Source: Candidatus Pacearchaeota archaeon (GTDB lineage Archaea; Nanobdellota; Nanobdellia; Pacearchaeales; GW2011-AR1). Taken from it: 45,000 bases of DNA. The stretch lies in assembly GCA_016867035.1 (NCBI GenBank), contig VGKO01000003.1, forward strand, positions 1 through 45,000, in the 5' to 3' direction. A program made the position numbers and the translations under genes. The number at the start of each line of letters is the position of its first letter. Position 1 is the stretch's first letter. The notes below the pieces were generated by a model. That model worked only from the letters and a program-made list of their open reading frames with translations. It searched no databases and was not told the DNA's origin. This document shows, piece after piece, positions 29,871 through 38,537 of this stretch.

Positions 29871-30098
29871 ATGAAAAAACAGGTTGCACTAAAAACAATA
29901 TTAATCATCTCAATACTTGGAATGCTATTTTCAGGATACTTGAGTTATGGCGAGTTGTTTGCTGGATCTTGCTATGCTACTCAACTCGGAATGGGTTCTT
30001 GCTCTGTTGTTGCTGGAATTCCTGCTTGCGTTTATGGTTTTGTGATGTATCTTGTCGTGTTTGTGATTTCTATAATTGGATTGAGAGGTAAAAAATAA
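29871..30098 (+). CDS. Mini VKOR-like membrane protein
   Basis: This 75-residue protein has a first membrane helix (TILIISILGMLFSGYLSY), then GSCYATQLGMGSCSVVAGIP, ACVYGFVMYLVVFVISIIG. The CSVV......P.CVYGFVMY pattern resembles a half of vitamin K epoxide reductase (VKOR) family proteins, which make disulfides outside the membrane. It lacks the C-terminal CxxC-bearing helices of full VKOR and has three cysteines. It may be a VKOR-derived subunit or a thiol-based sensor. A TATA-like ATTTTTATAG lies about 28 nt upstream. The family link is tentative. Confidence 0.5.
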   Translation: MKKQVALKTILIISILGMLFSGYLSYGELFAGSCYATQLGMGSCSVVAGIPACVYGFVMYLVVFVISIIGLRGKK

Positions 30099-30133
30099 AG
30101 ATTACAAGAAGAATAAGCGTAGCCAATTAAAAC

Positions 30134-30856
30134 TTAATTAGCACCAAAAACTAAATCTGAACCGCCAGGTATTGGCCAATATCTTTCTCTTAAATCTCGG
30201 AATGCTCGTGTCGCATCTCCCGGATTTCCAAAGCTTGCCAAAAATAAATTTCTTATTTCTCTAGTAGTTGTTCCTCTTTGTATCCAATCATAAAACATTC
30301 TTTCTCCAAGTCCATAACCTTGTTGATGAAAAGCAAATCCCTTTAGGGTTCTAGCTGCCCATTTATTGGCTGTTGCTAATCTTGTTAAATAATCTTGCTC
30401 TTCTTCAAGGGACATCGGAAGAATATCTAAAGTTCCTTGAAAAATATTTTCTCTAGAAGGTTCTAATGTTTTTGAACCAAGAAAACCAAGTGCTTCTATA
30501 ATAATATTAACTGCATTTAAATCTGAAGAATTTTTCCCAGCCAATCTTATTCTAGAATTGACAAGGTGTAAAAAATGAGTTGCTTCTTCGCTTATTGCCT
30601 GTCTTGAAGGTTTAGCAGTAACTAGTGTTTTCTGACTTTTAAGATAAGTTGAAGTCCCGTGATTAAGAACTGCAACTAAAGGCAGATAATACCTTTGTGG
30701 AATACCAAGTTCATTAAAATCAGTATGAACCGTTATTAATCTTACATTAGGATAAAATGGAACAGGTAAATCAAACTCGCCAGCAAGTTCGTCTATAAGA
30801 TCTTCTACTTGTTCTTGAACTCGCTCCTGTCTTTTTTCATACCTCATAATTTTCAT
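30134..30856 (-). CDS. Hypothetical protein with decayed HExxH-like motif
   Basis: This 240-residue protein starts MKIMRYEKRQERVQEQVEDL. No signal peptide or clear membrane segment. It contains AISEEATHFLHLVNS, which matches the HExxH helix of metallopeptidases except that the first His is Ser, leaving Glu and one His. The rest is mixed alpha-beta with Arg-rich stretches (RRYEN-like NLFLASFG, then RAFRDLRERYWPI). A second in-frame ATG at 30847 is possible. The TATA-like CTTTTTAAGC lies about 15-25 nt upstream. It may be an inactive relative of the zinc proteins nearby; the link is speculative. Confidence 0.55.
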   Translation of the reverse strand: MKIMRYEKRQERVQEQVEDLIDELAGEFDLPVPFYPNVRLITVHTDFNELGIPQRYYLPLVAVLNHGTSTYLKSQKTLVTAKPSRQAISEEATHFLHLVNSRIRLAGKNSSDLNAVNIIIEALGFLGSKTLEPSRENIFQGTLDILPMSLEEEQDYLTRLATANKWAARTLKGFAFHQQGYGLGERMFYDWIQRGTTTREIRNLFLASFGNPGDATRAFRDLRERYWPIPGGSDLVFGAN

Positions 30857-30913
30857 TTGTAAACAAGCTTAAAAAGGATTGTTGCTTTAGAGCATATAAT
30901 AGACTTGGATAAA

Positions 30914-31498
30914 ATGAAAAATAAAGGAGCGTTAAAAAAGAGGATTTGGTTAAAGCTGAAGTATCCCAAGTTTGCTTTGCTTATTCTTCTTTTTGTTCTG
31001 GCTTATTTTATTTTTCAAGGAAGCGACACAATAGGAGTATCGAAAAATATTTCTTCATTAGGTTATTTTGGAGCTTTTATTGCTGGATGCTTGTTTACCT
31101 ATGGATTTACAACACCCTTCGCTATAGTAATCTTCTTAATACTTGGGGAAACAACGCAATTAAATATTTTAGTTATGACGATTTTGGGTGGTTTTGGTGC
31201 TTTGCTTGGAGATTTTCTAATTTTTAAGTTCATAAGAACAAGCTTTAAAGATGAAGTAATAAAGCTCGAGCATGAAAAAATAGTTGAAGAAGCCGAGCAT
31301 GCAATTCCCTTAAAGATTAGGCATTATATTATTCCTGTTCTTGCGGGATTAATAATCGCTTCTCCTTTGCCTGATGAGCTTGGGGTTACAATGCTTTCTG
31401 TAACAAGGCATATTAAGCCCAAGGTTTTTGCAATAATATCTTTTGTAATGAACAGCCTAGGCATTCTTGTTATGCTTTTGCTTGGTAAGGCTATTTGA
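30914..31498 (+). CDS. Polytopic membrane protein
   Basis: This 194-residue protein has a basic N-terminus (MKNKGALKKRIWLKLKYPK) and about five hydrophobic helices (FALLILLFVLAYFIF, SLGYFGAFIAGCLFTYGF, AIVIFLILGETTQLNILVMT, IIPVLAGLIIASPLPDE, VFAIISFVMNSLGILVMLLL). The loop FTTPFAI and the ASPLPDELGVTML region resemble small-solute or VTT-like membrane families, and a cytoplasmic loop carries KLEHEKIVEEAEHAIPLK. The ATG at 30914 is preferred to an in-frame TTG nine bases upstream. Function unknown; it could be a small multidrug-export-like or scramblase-like protein. Confidence 0.65.
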   Translation: MKNKGALKKRIWLKLKYPKFALLILLFVLAYFIFQGSDTIGVSKNISSLGYFGAFIAGCLFTYGFTTPFAIVIFLILGETTQLNILVMTILGGFGALLGDFLIFKFIRTSFKDEVIKLEHEKIVEEAEHAIPLKIRHYIIPVLAGLIIASPLPDELGVTMLSVTRHIKPKVFAIISFVMNSLGILVMLLLGKAI

Positions 31499-31553
31499 TT
31501 TTGCTTAAAACTACTATAATCATCTTTAAAAATAAGGAGATTATTAATTAAAA

Positions 31554-32324
31554 ATGGAGGTGTGCGCATTAGCTTCGGGTTCGAGCGGAAATTGCTTTTT
31601 TGTTGAGACAAGTAATGGAGATTCTTTACTTATAGATTTGGGAATAAGTTGTAAACAAACCCAAACTAGACTAGAAAATATTGGAAAAAAACCTGAAGAT
31701 ATTGGAGGAATATTTATTACTCATGAGCACACAGACCACATAAGGGGGGTTGATGTGTTTGCTAGAAAGTTTAATATTCCTGTTTTTGCGACTTCCAGAA
31801 CATTTAAAGATAGGTTTGTGGTTTCAGATGACGAGTTAGTGAATGAAATAAGTAATCGCGATATATTAAAGTTTAAAGGAATTCAAATAGAGGTTTTTTC
31901 AAAATCGCATAAAGCTGCAGATCCTGTTTCTTATACTATTGTTGAAAAAAATAAGCGAGTTAGTATTATAACTGATGCTGGTTTTGCTTGTCAAAATGTT
32001 AAAAGTCACATAAAAGATGCGGATTTTCTTTTTCTTGAGTCAAATCACGATGAGAAAATGCTCCTAGAGGGCAAATATCCTTGGCCAACAAAAAAATGGA
32101 TTAAATCAGATTTAGGACATCTCTCAAATAATCAAGCAAGCTTAGCTGTTCTTGAGCATGCTCCAAAAAAACTAGGAAATGTTGTTTTAAGCCACATTAG
32201 CCAGCATAATAATACGCTTGATGTTGCAATGAAAAGTTTTAATGTCTTAAAAGAAAGAAAGGATTTGAAGCCGAAAGTTTTATTGTCAACCCGGGAAACA
32301 CCAACGCCTTTGTTTTTGGTTTAG
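31554..32324 (+). CDS. MBL-fold metallo-hydrolase (YycJ/WalJ-like)
   Basis: This 256-residue cytoplasmic enzyme has the metallo-beta-lactamase fold. Opening EVCALASGSSGNCFFVET and SLLIDLGISCKQT are typical of the YycJ/WalJ group. The zinc motif THEHTDH is at residues 56-62, followed by KSHKAADPVSYTI, IITDAGF, FLESNHDEKML and GHLSNNQASLAVLE, the remaining metal ligands, then VVLSHISQHNN. Relatives act as nucleases (double-strand exonuclease) in bacteria. A Shine-Dalgarno-like AAGGAGA (about 31533-31539) and a TATA box ATCTTTAAAAATA (about 31525) lie upstream. The substrate is inferred from the family only. Confidence 0.88.
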   Translation: MEVCALASGSSGNCFFVETSNGDSLLIDLGISCKQTQTRLENIGKKPEDIGGIFITHEHTDHIRGVDVFARKFNIPVFATSRTFKDRFVVSDDELVNEISNRDILKFKGIQIEVFSKSHKAADPVSYTIVEKNKRVSIITDAGFACQNVKSHIKDADFLFLESNHDEKMLLEGKYPWPTKKWIKSDLGHLSNNQASLAVLEHAPKKLGNVVLSHISQHNNTLDVAMKSFNVLKERKDLKPKVLLSTRETPTPLFLV

Positions 32325-32446
32325 AGGTTATTACTTTCCTAGATTGAGCTATTAAACAAATTGAAACTTAATTTAAAGGTTTATCAATTAAGATTTATTT
32401 TAATGAGTAGATAGCTATAAAAACCTATGATATTTTATTTTTTATA

Positions 32447-33172
32447 ATGGAAAAAAGAGCACAAATTACATTATTTGTAATCCTTGGAATAGTAATTGTT
32501 ACGATTATTCTTTTATTTTTTTATTTTAAAAGTAATAATCTTCTTTTTAACGACTCTATACCGCCAGAAGTTCAACCTACCTATGACTTTATAATTGATT
32601 GTATTGAAAAAATAAGCTATCAGGGCTTTTATAATATGGCAAAAGTCGGAGGTAATTATCCCTTAGATACTTTTTTCTCCGAACAAAATATTCCCTTGTA
32701 TTTGGAAAATAATATCTCTCTTGCTCCAAAAATTAAAGATTTAAATTCGGTTTATAATAATTATCTGAATTTTAATTTACAATCTTGTTTAAAGAATTTG
32801 AGAAACACTTCCAACCTAAATATTTCCTATGGGAATTTTTCTTCAAGCCTGTTTATTAAAGAAGAAAAAATATTAATACGTCCAGAATTTCCGATAATGA
32901 TCTTAAGGGACGAACGTATTTTAAAATTAATTATTTCTAAAGAGATTTATCTTACTACTAATTTTGGAAAGCTTTATTATATCTCTCTAAATATAACTGA
33001 AGACTATAAAAATGGGGGCGGATTTAAAATGGATAGCATTATGAACAATTTCAAATCTAGTGGAGTTATAACCTCGATTAATCAATATCCCGATTATACC
33101 CAAGTAAGTCTTATTGATGAAAGGGGAATTAAAAATGAATCTGTTCTAACATATAGCTTCTTACTAAAATGA
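32447..33172 (+). CDS. Pilin-like N-anchored secreted protein, coupled to the 701-residue peptidase-like gene
   Basis: This 241-residue protein starts MEKRAQITLFVILGIVIV, then a hydrophobic helix to about residue 27 (VTIILLFFYF). The short basic start followed by QITLF... resembles archaeal type-IV-pilin (class III) or signal-anchor N-termini. The extracellular part is rich in Asn/Ser with many NxS/T sequons (NISLA, NTSNLNISYGNFSS, NITED) and two cysteines (DCIEK, SCLKN). Its last codons overlap the next gene's start (ATGA, 33169-33172), so the two are translationally coupled and probably form a surface complex. Class III signal cleavage is not proven. Confidence 0.68.
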   Translation: MEKRAQITLFVILGIVIVTIILLFFYFKSNNLLFNDSIPPEVQPTYDFIIDCIEKISYQGFYNMAKVGGNYPLDTFFSEQNIPLYLENNISLAPKIKDLNSVYNNYLNFNLQSCLKNLRNTSNLNISYGNFSSSLFIKEEKILIRPEFPIMILRDERILKLIISKEIYLTTNFGKLYYISLNITEDYKNGGGFKMDSIMNNFKSSGVITSINQYPDYTQVSLIDERGIKNESVLTYSFLLK

Positions 33173-35274
33173 AATCTAAAAATATAACTCTTTTAATTTT
33201 ATTTATTGTATTTTTTTTAAATATTATAATTTTATCTTATGCCGAAGATAATGAAATTTTAAAAACAAAAGGTATTGAATATTCTGAGAATACTTCAAGA
33301 TATACTTTTACAGAAATGGAAGATTCTTTGAGAATAAATGGTAATGATTATTGGAATATTCAACCCGAAACAGAACAAAGACAGGCTTATATTAAAGTTA
33401 ATTCAGATAAAACTCGAGTAATTGAAGCAGAATTTACAGTTAATGAAAAAGGGGGAACTTATATTTTTGGGAACGATAGGATTTATGTTCCAGCCAATGC
33501 TACATTGAAGTATTCTGAAGGAGTAATAAAGATAATCGTCCCGGATGGGGGCGTTTTAGAAAATTTTCCTAAGTCTTCTGGTGCAAATAATTTGGATTCA
33601 AGTAATTCGTTTTTAGATAATCGCATAGAAATAATCGGGAAAAATATACAATTACCTAATGGAAATATACTTAATGAAGGAGTTATTTATACAGATAATC
33701 TTTCAGAAGGTTTCTTTCATATAACTTCTGGAAGTAAAATTAATAATCTTCAAATTACTGTGCTTGCACCTGAGGGTTCTAGCCTCTTAGAAGGTCATTT
33801 GCCTCCAAACCCCCTTATCTTTTTTGATGGATTATCTCATAAAGATTCGAGTGAAACTTATATTTCTATGAATCCAAATGAGGGGCTTTTGTATTTCTCC
33901 TATAAAGACATATATAGTCATTCCTATAATTTTCTTAAAGGCAATCCTTTTATTAGAGTCGAAGAAAATGATATCTTTACAATTCAACCAAACAATTATT
34001 TCTCAAATTTAGAAATTTCGATAAAGAATCCTCAAAATAAAATACCTTCAGTTCAAATTGAAAATTTTGCTTTTATCGGAGAAGTTGGAGACTATTCTTT
34101 ACCGATTATAATTAATGGTAATCAAATTATTTCAATTCAAAAAGATAATATGGTATTAATTCCTAATAAAAATAATGCTGGGGGAGAATCGAGTCAAGTA
34201 GCGCTTCTTTTAAATTTAGAAAAATCTTCCGAAGATATTTTATTAATGAATAGTTTTGGAGGAGTCTCACTTCATAAACCTGGCAATTTATTAGAACGGT
34301 ATTCTTCATTAGATTATCAATATCCTGAAGGTTCTAAGGCAGAAGCCATATCTTCTCTTAAATCAAACTTTGCGGATATAAGTTTCGGTAGTCTTGAAAG
34401 ACTTTCTACTTCCCAGGTTGATGAACTTAAAGATTATTTGACTTCTATGCCTGCTAGTTTAAGAAATAGTCTTCGAGAAATAGGGATCTCGGAAGTTCTT
34501 GGGGGCAAGGATACTCCTGCAGGTCAAATTACCATTAGAGCAGTTTCAAAGGGCGAAGGTTCAATAGAATTAACTTCAAGTTCCTTGCCTTCGATTATTC
34601 ATGAAGCATCTCACGAAAAAGCAAGAAGAATAATTGAAGAACAAAAAATTGAACGACTTGAAAAGGTGTTACCTGTAATTTGCGAGAATATAAAAAGACA
34701 AACAAGTGTGGCTATAAAGCCCGAAGATATTAGTATTGATCTTAATCGTCCTTCTATGTCGCCTTATGGTGGTTTTTTTATGCTGAAAGATAATGCTGTT
34801 TCTTCACGTTCTTCTCAAAAAATTAATCAAGAATTATTTTTAATTGATAATTTTTTGAATCCTAGTTTGGGTTCTAAAGTTCTTGATCAGATCAAGTCGG
34901 CAGTAGAAACAACTCCCTTTGAAAATGAATGGTACGCAATTCAGCCAAAAACAGATTATGTTCCTCAACAAGCAAATCCTAATTCAATTATTGTTAATTC
35001 TGCAGTAAATTATGGTGTTCATAAATGGGAAGACGGGACCTCCGGTCCAAAGAATGGTTTTTTAAGCCCTTATTCTACTGGTAGTTTATTAGAAGATATG
35101 GCCGAATATACTAAAGCGGCTATTATAGAACCAGAAATATTTATTGATTTAATTAATCCGGAGAGTCCTAGATATTCCCCAAAGTATAGGAATAAATTAG
35201 ACTTATTATATTCTCGAGGAGATATAAGTTTAGAGAGCTATAATCAAATTTTAAATCTTGCGGGTGTTAAATAG
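33169..35274 (+). CDS. Large secreted protein with HExxH metallopeptidase-like C-terminal domain
   Basis: This 701-residue protein has a signal peptide (KNITLLILFIVFFLNIIIL, ending SYAE). Residues about 30-330 are beta-rich (FTEMEDSLRINGNDYWNIQP, GGTYIFGNDRIYVPANATLK), possibly stacked beta-helix or Ig-like. The C-terminal part carries the zinc motif His478-Glu-Ala-Ser-His482 within SLPSIIHEASHEKARRI, and GSLLEDMAEYTKAAI with Glu646 as a candidate third ligand, matching the gluzincin-like EDxAE pattern. The protein is probably exported and may cleave or modify surface polymers. It is coupled by a 4-base overlap with the upstream pilin-like gene. No membrane anchor was seen at its C-terminus. 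Confidence 0.65.
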   Translation: MKSKNITLLILFIVFFLNIIILSYAEDNEILKTKGIEYSENTSRYTFTEMEDSLRINGNDYWNIQPETEQRQAYIKVNSDKTRVIEAEFTVNEKGGTYIFGNDRIYVPANATLKYSEGVIKIIVPDGGVLENFPKSSGANNLDSSNSFLDNRIEIIGKNIQLPNGNILNEGVIYTDNLSEGFFHITSGSKINNLQITVLAPEGSSLLEGHLPPNPLIFFDGLSHKDSSETYISMNPNEGLLYFSYKDIYSHSYNFLKGNPFIRVEENDIFTIQPNNYFSNLEISIKNPQNKIPSVQIENFAFIGEVGDYSLPIIINGNQIISIQKDNMVLIPNKNNAGGESSQVALLLNLEKSSEDILLMNSFGGVSLHKPGNLLERYSSLDYQYPEGSKAEAISSLKSNFADISFGSLERLSTSQVDELKDYLTSMPASLRNSLREIGISEVLGGKDTPAGQITIRAVSKGEGSIELTSSSLPSIIHEASHEKARRIIEEQKIERLEKVLPVICENIKRQTSVAIKPEDISIDLNRPSMSPYGGFFMLKDNAVSSRSSQKINQELFLIDNFLNPSLGSKVLDQIKSAVETTPFENEWYAIQPKTDYVPQQANPNSIIVNSAVNYGVHKWEDGTSGPKNGFLSPYSTGSLLEDMAEYTKAAIIEPEIFIDLINPESPRYSPKYRNKLDLLYSRGDISLESYNQILNLAGVK

Positions 35275-35380
35275 CAAGTTAATATATTTATAAAATTAGA
35301 CTTGAAAAACCTAGAAATAAAAACACATTTTGATCAAAACCTAAACAAAGGTGTTTATTCCCCGAATAGAGTAGAAAAGA

Positions 35381-36112
35381 TTATTTCTTTTTATCTTTTA
35401 TATAAAAGAATCCAGCAACTAAACCAACAATTAGCAAACCTGCTCCAAGAAAAGAAGTTGTTTTAGTTGTTAAATCTGCAATTGCATTTCCCGTTATATT
35501 AGATGAAAGGAAAAATATTCCGCCGAGAACTCCGATGATTGAGGCAGTTGCAGCGACTTTTTCTAAACCCCTTTTTGTAACTCTTTGTTTTTTTTGAATT
35601 CTTTTTATTGAAGAGATTAGATGTTCAATTACCTCTTTCTTTGATTGTTCATCTTCCCCCCAGATTCCTTGTTTATCCGCTCTCCTCAGATATAGCAATG
35701 CCCTATCATAACTAAATCTTGCTCTTTCTAAATTTCCTGCATCTTCATATAATTGTCCAGCTCTTTCAAAACATCCGCCGGCATTAGCTAAAGCTTCTTT
35801 CTGCTTTAAATTCCACTCCCCCGCACCGTATGCATCCTCAGCGGCAGTAGATAAAGTTTCAGGATTATAATCCTGCCAAGAATCGCTAGTCCGCCAAGAT
35901 TTCTTATACTTTCCCTTAGAACTACTAGAAGCATCTTTATATCTGACCTTAATCTCCCTACTTAGCTTTAATCGGTCATAAGGTGTCAGTTCCCTTGGAT
36001 TAATAGATAGTAAATATTCTCTCGCCTTTATTTGGCTATGAGAAAATTTAGTTCTAATATCGCTCAATATTTTTCTTGCTGTAGGGGATAATCTACCTTC
36101 TTTTTTATTCAT
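35381..36112 (-). CDS. TPR-like protein with C-terminal membrane hairpin (ITGNAI motif)
   Basis: This 243-residue protein starts MNKKEGRLSPTARKILSDIR. The middle has a TPR-like helix pair, ANAGGCFERAGQLYEDAGNL followed by ERARFSYDRALLYLRRADKQ. The C-terminus has two hydrophobic segments (TASIIGVLGGIFFLSSNI, GAGLLIVGLVAGFFYI) around TGNAIADLTTKTTSF, ending in KDKKK. The SSNITGNAI phrase resembles tails I associate with Woesearchaeota/Pacearchaeota proteins; I cannot check this here. The protein likely faces the cytoplasm with a tail-anchor. It converges with the 701-residue gene. Confidence 0.65.
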   Translation of the reverse strand: MNKKEGRLSPTARKILSDIRTKFSHSQIKAREYLLSINPRELTPYDRLKLSREIKVRYKDASSSSKGKYKKSWRTSDSWQDYNPETLSTAAEDAYGAGEWNLKQKEALANAGGCFERAGQLYEDAGNLERARFSYDRALLYLRRADKQGIWGEDEQSKKEVIEHLISSIKRIQKKQRVTKRGLEKVAATASIIGVLGGIFFLSSNITGNAIADLTTKTTSFLGAGLLIVGLVAGFFYIKDKKK

Positions 36113-36213
36113 AATCTTTTATCTCACTCGAACTTTAAAAACCCTTTGCCTTAAGGAATTAAAAAAATTATTGAAACACACGAATTTATAAACCAGGTTT
36201 AGCTGGAAATTAC

Positions 36214-36666
36214 ATGGGAAACTTTAGACAAGATTCAGGTGGATTTGATAGAAGAAACCGCTCTAGTGGTAATCGTGGAAGATTCGGAGGAAATAGGTTT
36301 GGAAGAGGCAATGATGATAGAGAAGGAGATTCTGGGGGCTTTAATAGAGGGGGAAGAGGGGATAGAGGAAGAAGACCAAGTTTTGTAAAACACGAAGTTA
36401 CTTGTGATAAATGCGGAAAATTATGCGATGTTCCATTCAAGCCTACAACAGGAAAACCAATTTATTGTAGAGATTGTTTTGGTTCTGAAAAGTCAAGCCC
36501 CAGTTCTGGTTCTGGTGGAATGTCTAATGAACAATTTGAAAAGCTTAATTCTAAACTTGATAAAATACTTAAAATTCTTGAGAGTGTTGAAATAGAAGAT
36601 GTTGATGGAGAGAACGATGACGGGGATAGTGAAGAAGATTCAGAAGATGAAAGTGAAGAAGAATAA
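36214..36666 (+). CDS. RG-rich CxxC-x17-CxxC zinc protein
   Basis: This 150-residue protein has three parts. Residues 1-57 are a Gly/Arg/Asp-rich disordered region (FDRRNRSSGNRGRFGGNRFG, GDRGRRP) of the RGG type that binds RNA. Next is the zinc domain TCDKCGKLCDVPF...YCRDC, with two CxxC pairs 17 residues apart, the CxxC-x17-CxxC family. Then a helix (EQFEKLNSKLDKILKILESV) and a very acidic tail (DDGDSEEDSEDESEEE). This is widespread in candidate-phylum bacteria and archaea; function unknown, probably RNA or nucleic-acid binding. TATA box ATTTATAAACC (about 36183-36193) is about 25 nt before the ATG. Confidence 0.82.
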   Translation: MGNFRQDSGGFDRRNRSSGNRGRFGGNRFGRGNDDREGDSGGFNRGGRGDRGRRPSFVKHEVTCDKCGKLCDVPFKPTTGKPIYCRDCFGSEKSSPSSGSGGMSNEQFEKLNSKLDKILKILESVEIEDVDGENDDGDSEEDSEDESEEE

Positions 36667-36768
36667 AATAAAAAATAATAACAAAAATATCGTCGATAGA
36701 TTATTTATTTAATAAATTAAAAATTTAAAAAGGATTTATTTTAAGATATTTTTTTACAAAACAAAACA

Positions 36769-36776
36769 TTTATAAA
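36769..36776 (+). promoter_or_regulatory. Promoter of aEF-1A
   Basis: TTTATAAA followed by CCCCC lies 34-41 nt before the ATG, giving a leader of about 10-15 nt. The same TTTATAAACCCCC appears, on the minus strand, in front of the 22-residue micropeptide (38538-38545). Confidence 0.6.
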
Positions 36777-36809
36777 CCCCCTAAATTATAACATTTTATT
36801 AAGATAAAA

Positions 36810-38096
36810 ATGGCAGACAAAAAAATAAACGTTAATGTTGTATTCGTTGGACATGTAGATCATGGAAAATCTACAACTATTGGTAGATTAATGTATGATG
36901 CTGGAATGATTCCAGAACAAGAAATGCAAAAACTTAAAGAAGAAGCTCAAAAAGTAGGAAAAGTTGGTTTTGAATTTGCTTTTGTTATGGATAAGTTTAA
37001 AGAAGAAAGAGAAAGAGGAGTTACAATTGATTTATCTTACAAGAAATTAATAACTAAAAAATATTCTGTTACAATTATTGATGCACCAGGACACAAGGAT
37101 TTTGTTAAAAATATGATTACTGGAGCTAGCCAAGCAGATGCTGCTTTCTTAACTGTTTCAGCTAAAGATGGAGTTCAACCACAAACAAAAGAACACTTAT
37201 GGTTATTGAGAACAATGGGAGTTCAACAAGTTAATGTTAATATCAATAAAATGGATGCTGTTGAGTATAAAGAAGAAGCTTACAAAAAAGCAGTAGCTGA
37301 TGTTTCTGTTATTCTAAAACAAGTTGGAATAAATCCTGAAAAAGTTAAATTCTTAGCTATTTCTGCTTTCCTTGGAGATAATATTGTTAAAAAATCAGAT
37401 AAAATGCCTTGGTACAATGGGCCAACATTAATGGAAATGCTTGACTTACTTGAAGAACCTAAGAAACCTACAAATTTACCAATGAGAATGCCTTTACAAG
37501 ATGTTTATGAAATCACAGGTATCGGAGTTGTTCCTGTTGGAAAAATTGAAACAGGAATTATGAAAGTAGGACAAAAAGTTATAATCATACCCGGAAGATC
37601 TGGAAAAGGAGTTCCTGGTGAAATTAAGACAATTGAAATGCACCATGAAGCTATGCCTGAAGCTGCTGCTGGAGACAATGTTGGAATCAACATCAAAGGT
37701 ATAGGTAAAAAGGATGTAGCTAGAGGAGATGTAGTTTGCGATGCAGGAAAACCTGCTACAATTGCAGAAGAATTCACTGCTCAAATTGCAGTTATCAATC
37801 ACCCAACTGTTATTGCTAAAGGCTATACTCCTGTATTCCATGTACACACAGCACAAGTTCCATGCCAATTCTTAGAAATTGTAAAGAAAATTGATCCTAA
37901 AACAGGACAAGCTTCAACTGAAAAAGTTGATTTCTTGAAAAATGGAGATGTTGCTGTTGTTAGATTAAAACCTATGGGCAACCTAGTTATTGAGAAACAA
38001 ACAGACAACCCAAATATGTCAAGATTTGCTATCAGAGATGCTGGTGCAACTGTTGCTGCTGGAATCTGCATTGACTTAAAAGCAAAGGCAATTTAA
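36810..38096 (+). CDS. tuf: Translation elongation factor aEF-1A
   Basis: This 428-residue GTPase delivers aminoacyl-tRNA to the ribosome. The motifs are canonical: [57 protein letters not shown] and SAF in place of SAL. Domains II and III follow ([40 protein letters not shown]). Length matches archaea. In many archaea it sits next to uS12/uS7 and S10; here it is about 11 kb away and S10 is not adjacent. It has a strong TATA box. It keeps Asp in the P-loop and Gly in switch I, unlike aEF-2 here. Confidence 0.98.
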   Translation: MADKKINVNVVFVGHVDHGKSTTIGRLMYDAGMIPEQEMQKLKEEAQKVGKVGFEFAFVMDKFKEERERGVTIDLSYKKLITKKYSVTIIDAPGHKDFVKNMITGASQADAAFLTVSAKDGVQPQTKEHLWLLRTMGVQQVNVNINKMDAVEYKEEAYKKAVADVSVILKQVGINPEKVKFLAISAFLGDNIVKKSDKMPWYNGPTLMEMLDLLEEPKKPTNLPMRMPLQDVYEITGIGVVPVGKIETGIMKVGQKVIIIPGRSGKGVPGEIKTIEMHHEAMPEAAAGDNVGINIKGIGKKDVARGDVVCDAGKPATIAEEFTAQIAVINHPTVIAKGYTPVFHVHTAQVPCQFLEIVKKIDPKTGQASTEKVDFLKNGDVAVVRLKPMGNLVIEKQTDNPNMSRFAIRDAGATVAAGICIDLKAKAI

Positions 38097-38150
38097 TCAA
38101 CTTATACTTGAATAAATAATTCTAAACAAATAAACAAACTTTATGATAAG

Positions 38151-38288
38151 ATGAAATCACCATTAGTATCCATAAAAAATTTCTTTGTCAATCTTAGGAG
38201 ATATAGCCCACATCATTTAGGGGTTATTGTTGCACTCAATCTAATTAGTGCTATACTTTTCCTAAAAAATAGAGTTCGATTCTATTAA
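38151..38288 (+). CDS. Possible 45-residue membrane peptide after aEF-1A
   Basis: An ORF of 45 codons starts MKSPLVSIKNFFVNLRRYS at 38151. It has a basic amphipathic start and one hydrophobic helix (HHLGVIVALNLISAILFL), ending KNRVRFY. It begins 54 nt after the aEF-1A stop on the same strand; no Shine-Dalgarno or clear TATA box was seen. The composition is protein-like, but length alone cannot prove coding. Confidence 0.4.
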   Translation: MKSPLVSIKNFFVNLRRYSPHHLGVIVALNLISAILFLKNRVRFY

Positions 38289-38354
38289 AAATCATAGGAA
38301 TAACTTCTTGTAAAAACTCTTGGATTTTTAATTTAAATTGCATTGCTTAAGAAG

Positions 38355-38419
38355 TAATTAAAAAAATAAAGAAAAAGTAATTTTCGAAGCTTGCGCCACA
38401 TGGGGTCTTGCTTCCGAAA
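38355..38419 (-). terminator. Hairpin and T-tract after the 22-residue micropeptide
   Basis: On the minus strand TTTCGGAAGC (38419-38410) pairs with GCTTCGAAA (38390-38382) with one bulged base, followed by T-rich sequence (38381-38355). It closes the short transcript that starts near 38520. The rest of 38289-38354 shows no gene. Confidence 0.5.
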
Positions 38420-38427
38420 TGTTTGAG

Positions 38428-38496
38428 CTATTCTTCCTCGAGAGTATCTTCGTCACCTAAAAAACTATCGAGGTCCTCCGGCTCACCGTCAGACAT
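38428..38496 (-). CDS. 22-residue acidic micropeptide
   Basis: The minus-strand ORF encodes MSDGEPEDLDSFLGDEDTLE followed by two more Glu, 22 residues with about half Asp/Glu. It has a complete transcription unit: TATA box TTTATAAA with downstream CCCCC (38538-38545), a leader of about 24 nt, a Shine-Dalgarno GAGGT five bases before the ATG, and a hairpin plus T-tract after the stop. Alternatively the unit makes a short non-coding RNA of about 160 nt. The promoter resembles that of aEF-1A, so expression may be strong. No known peptide recognised. Confidence 0.5.
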   Translation of the reverse strand: MSDGEPEDLDSFLGDEDTLEEE

Positions 38497-38537
38497 ATAT
38501 AACCTCATTTTGTATTAATTTTACATTATCACGGGGG

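Noticed and set aside
35328-35339. TTTTGATCAAAA palindrome as an operator
   Set aside because: It lies between two convergent genes, not at a promoter; it is probably part of a weak terminator hairpin (AAACAC...GTGTTT).
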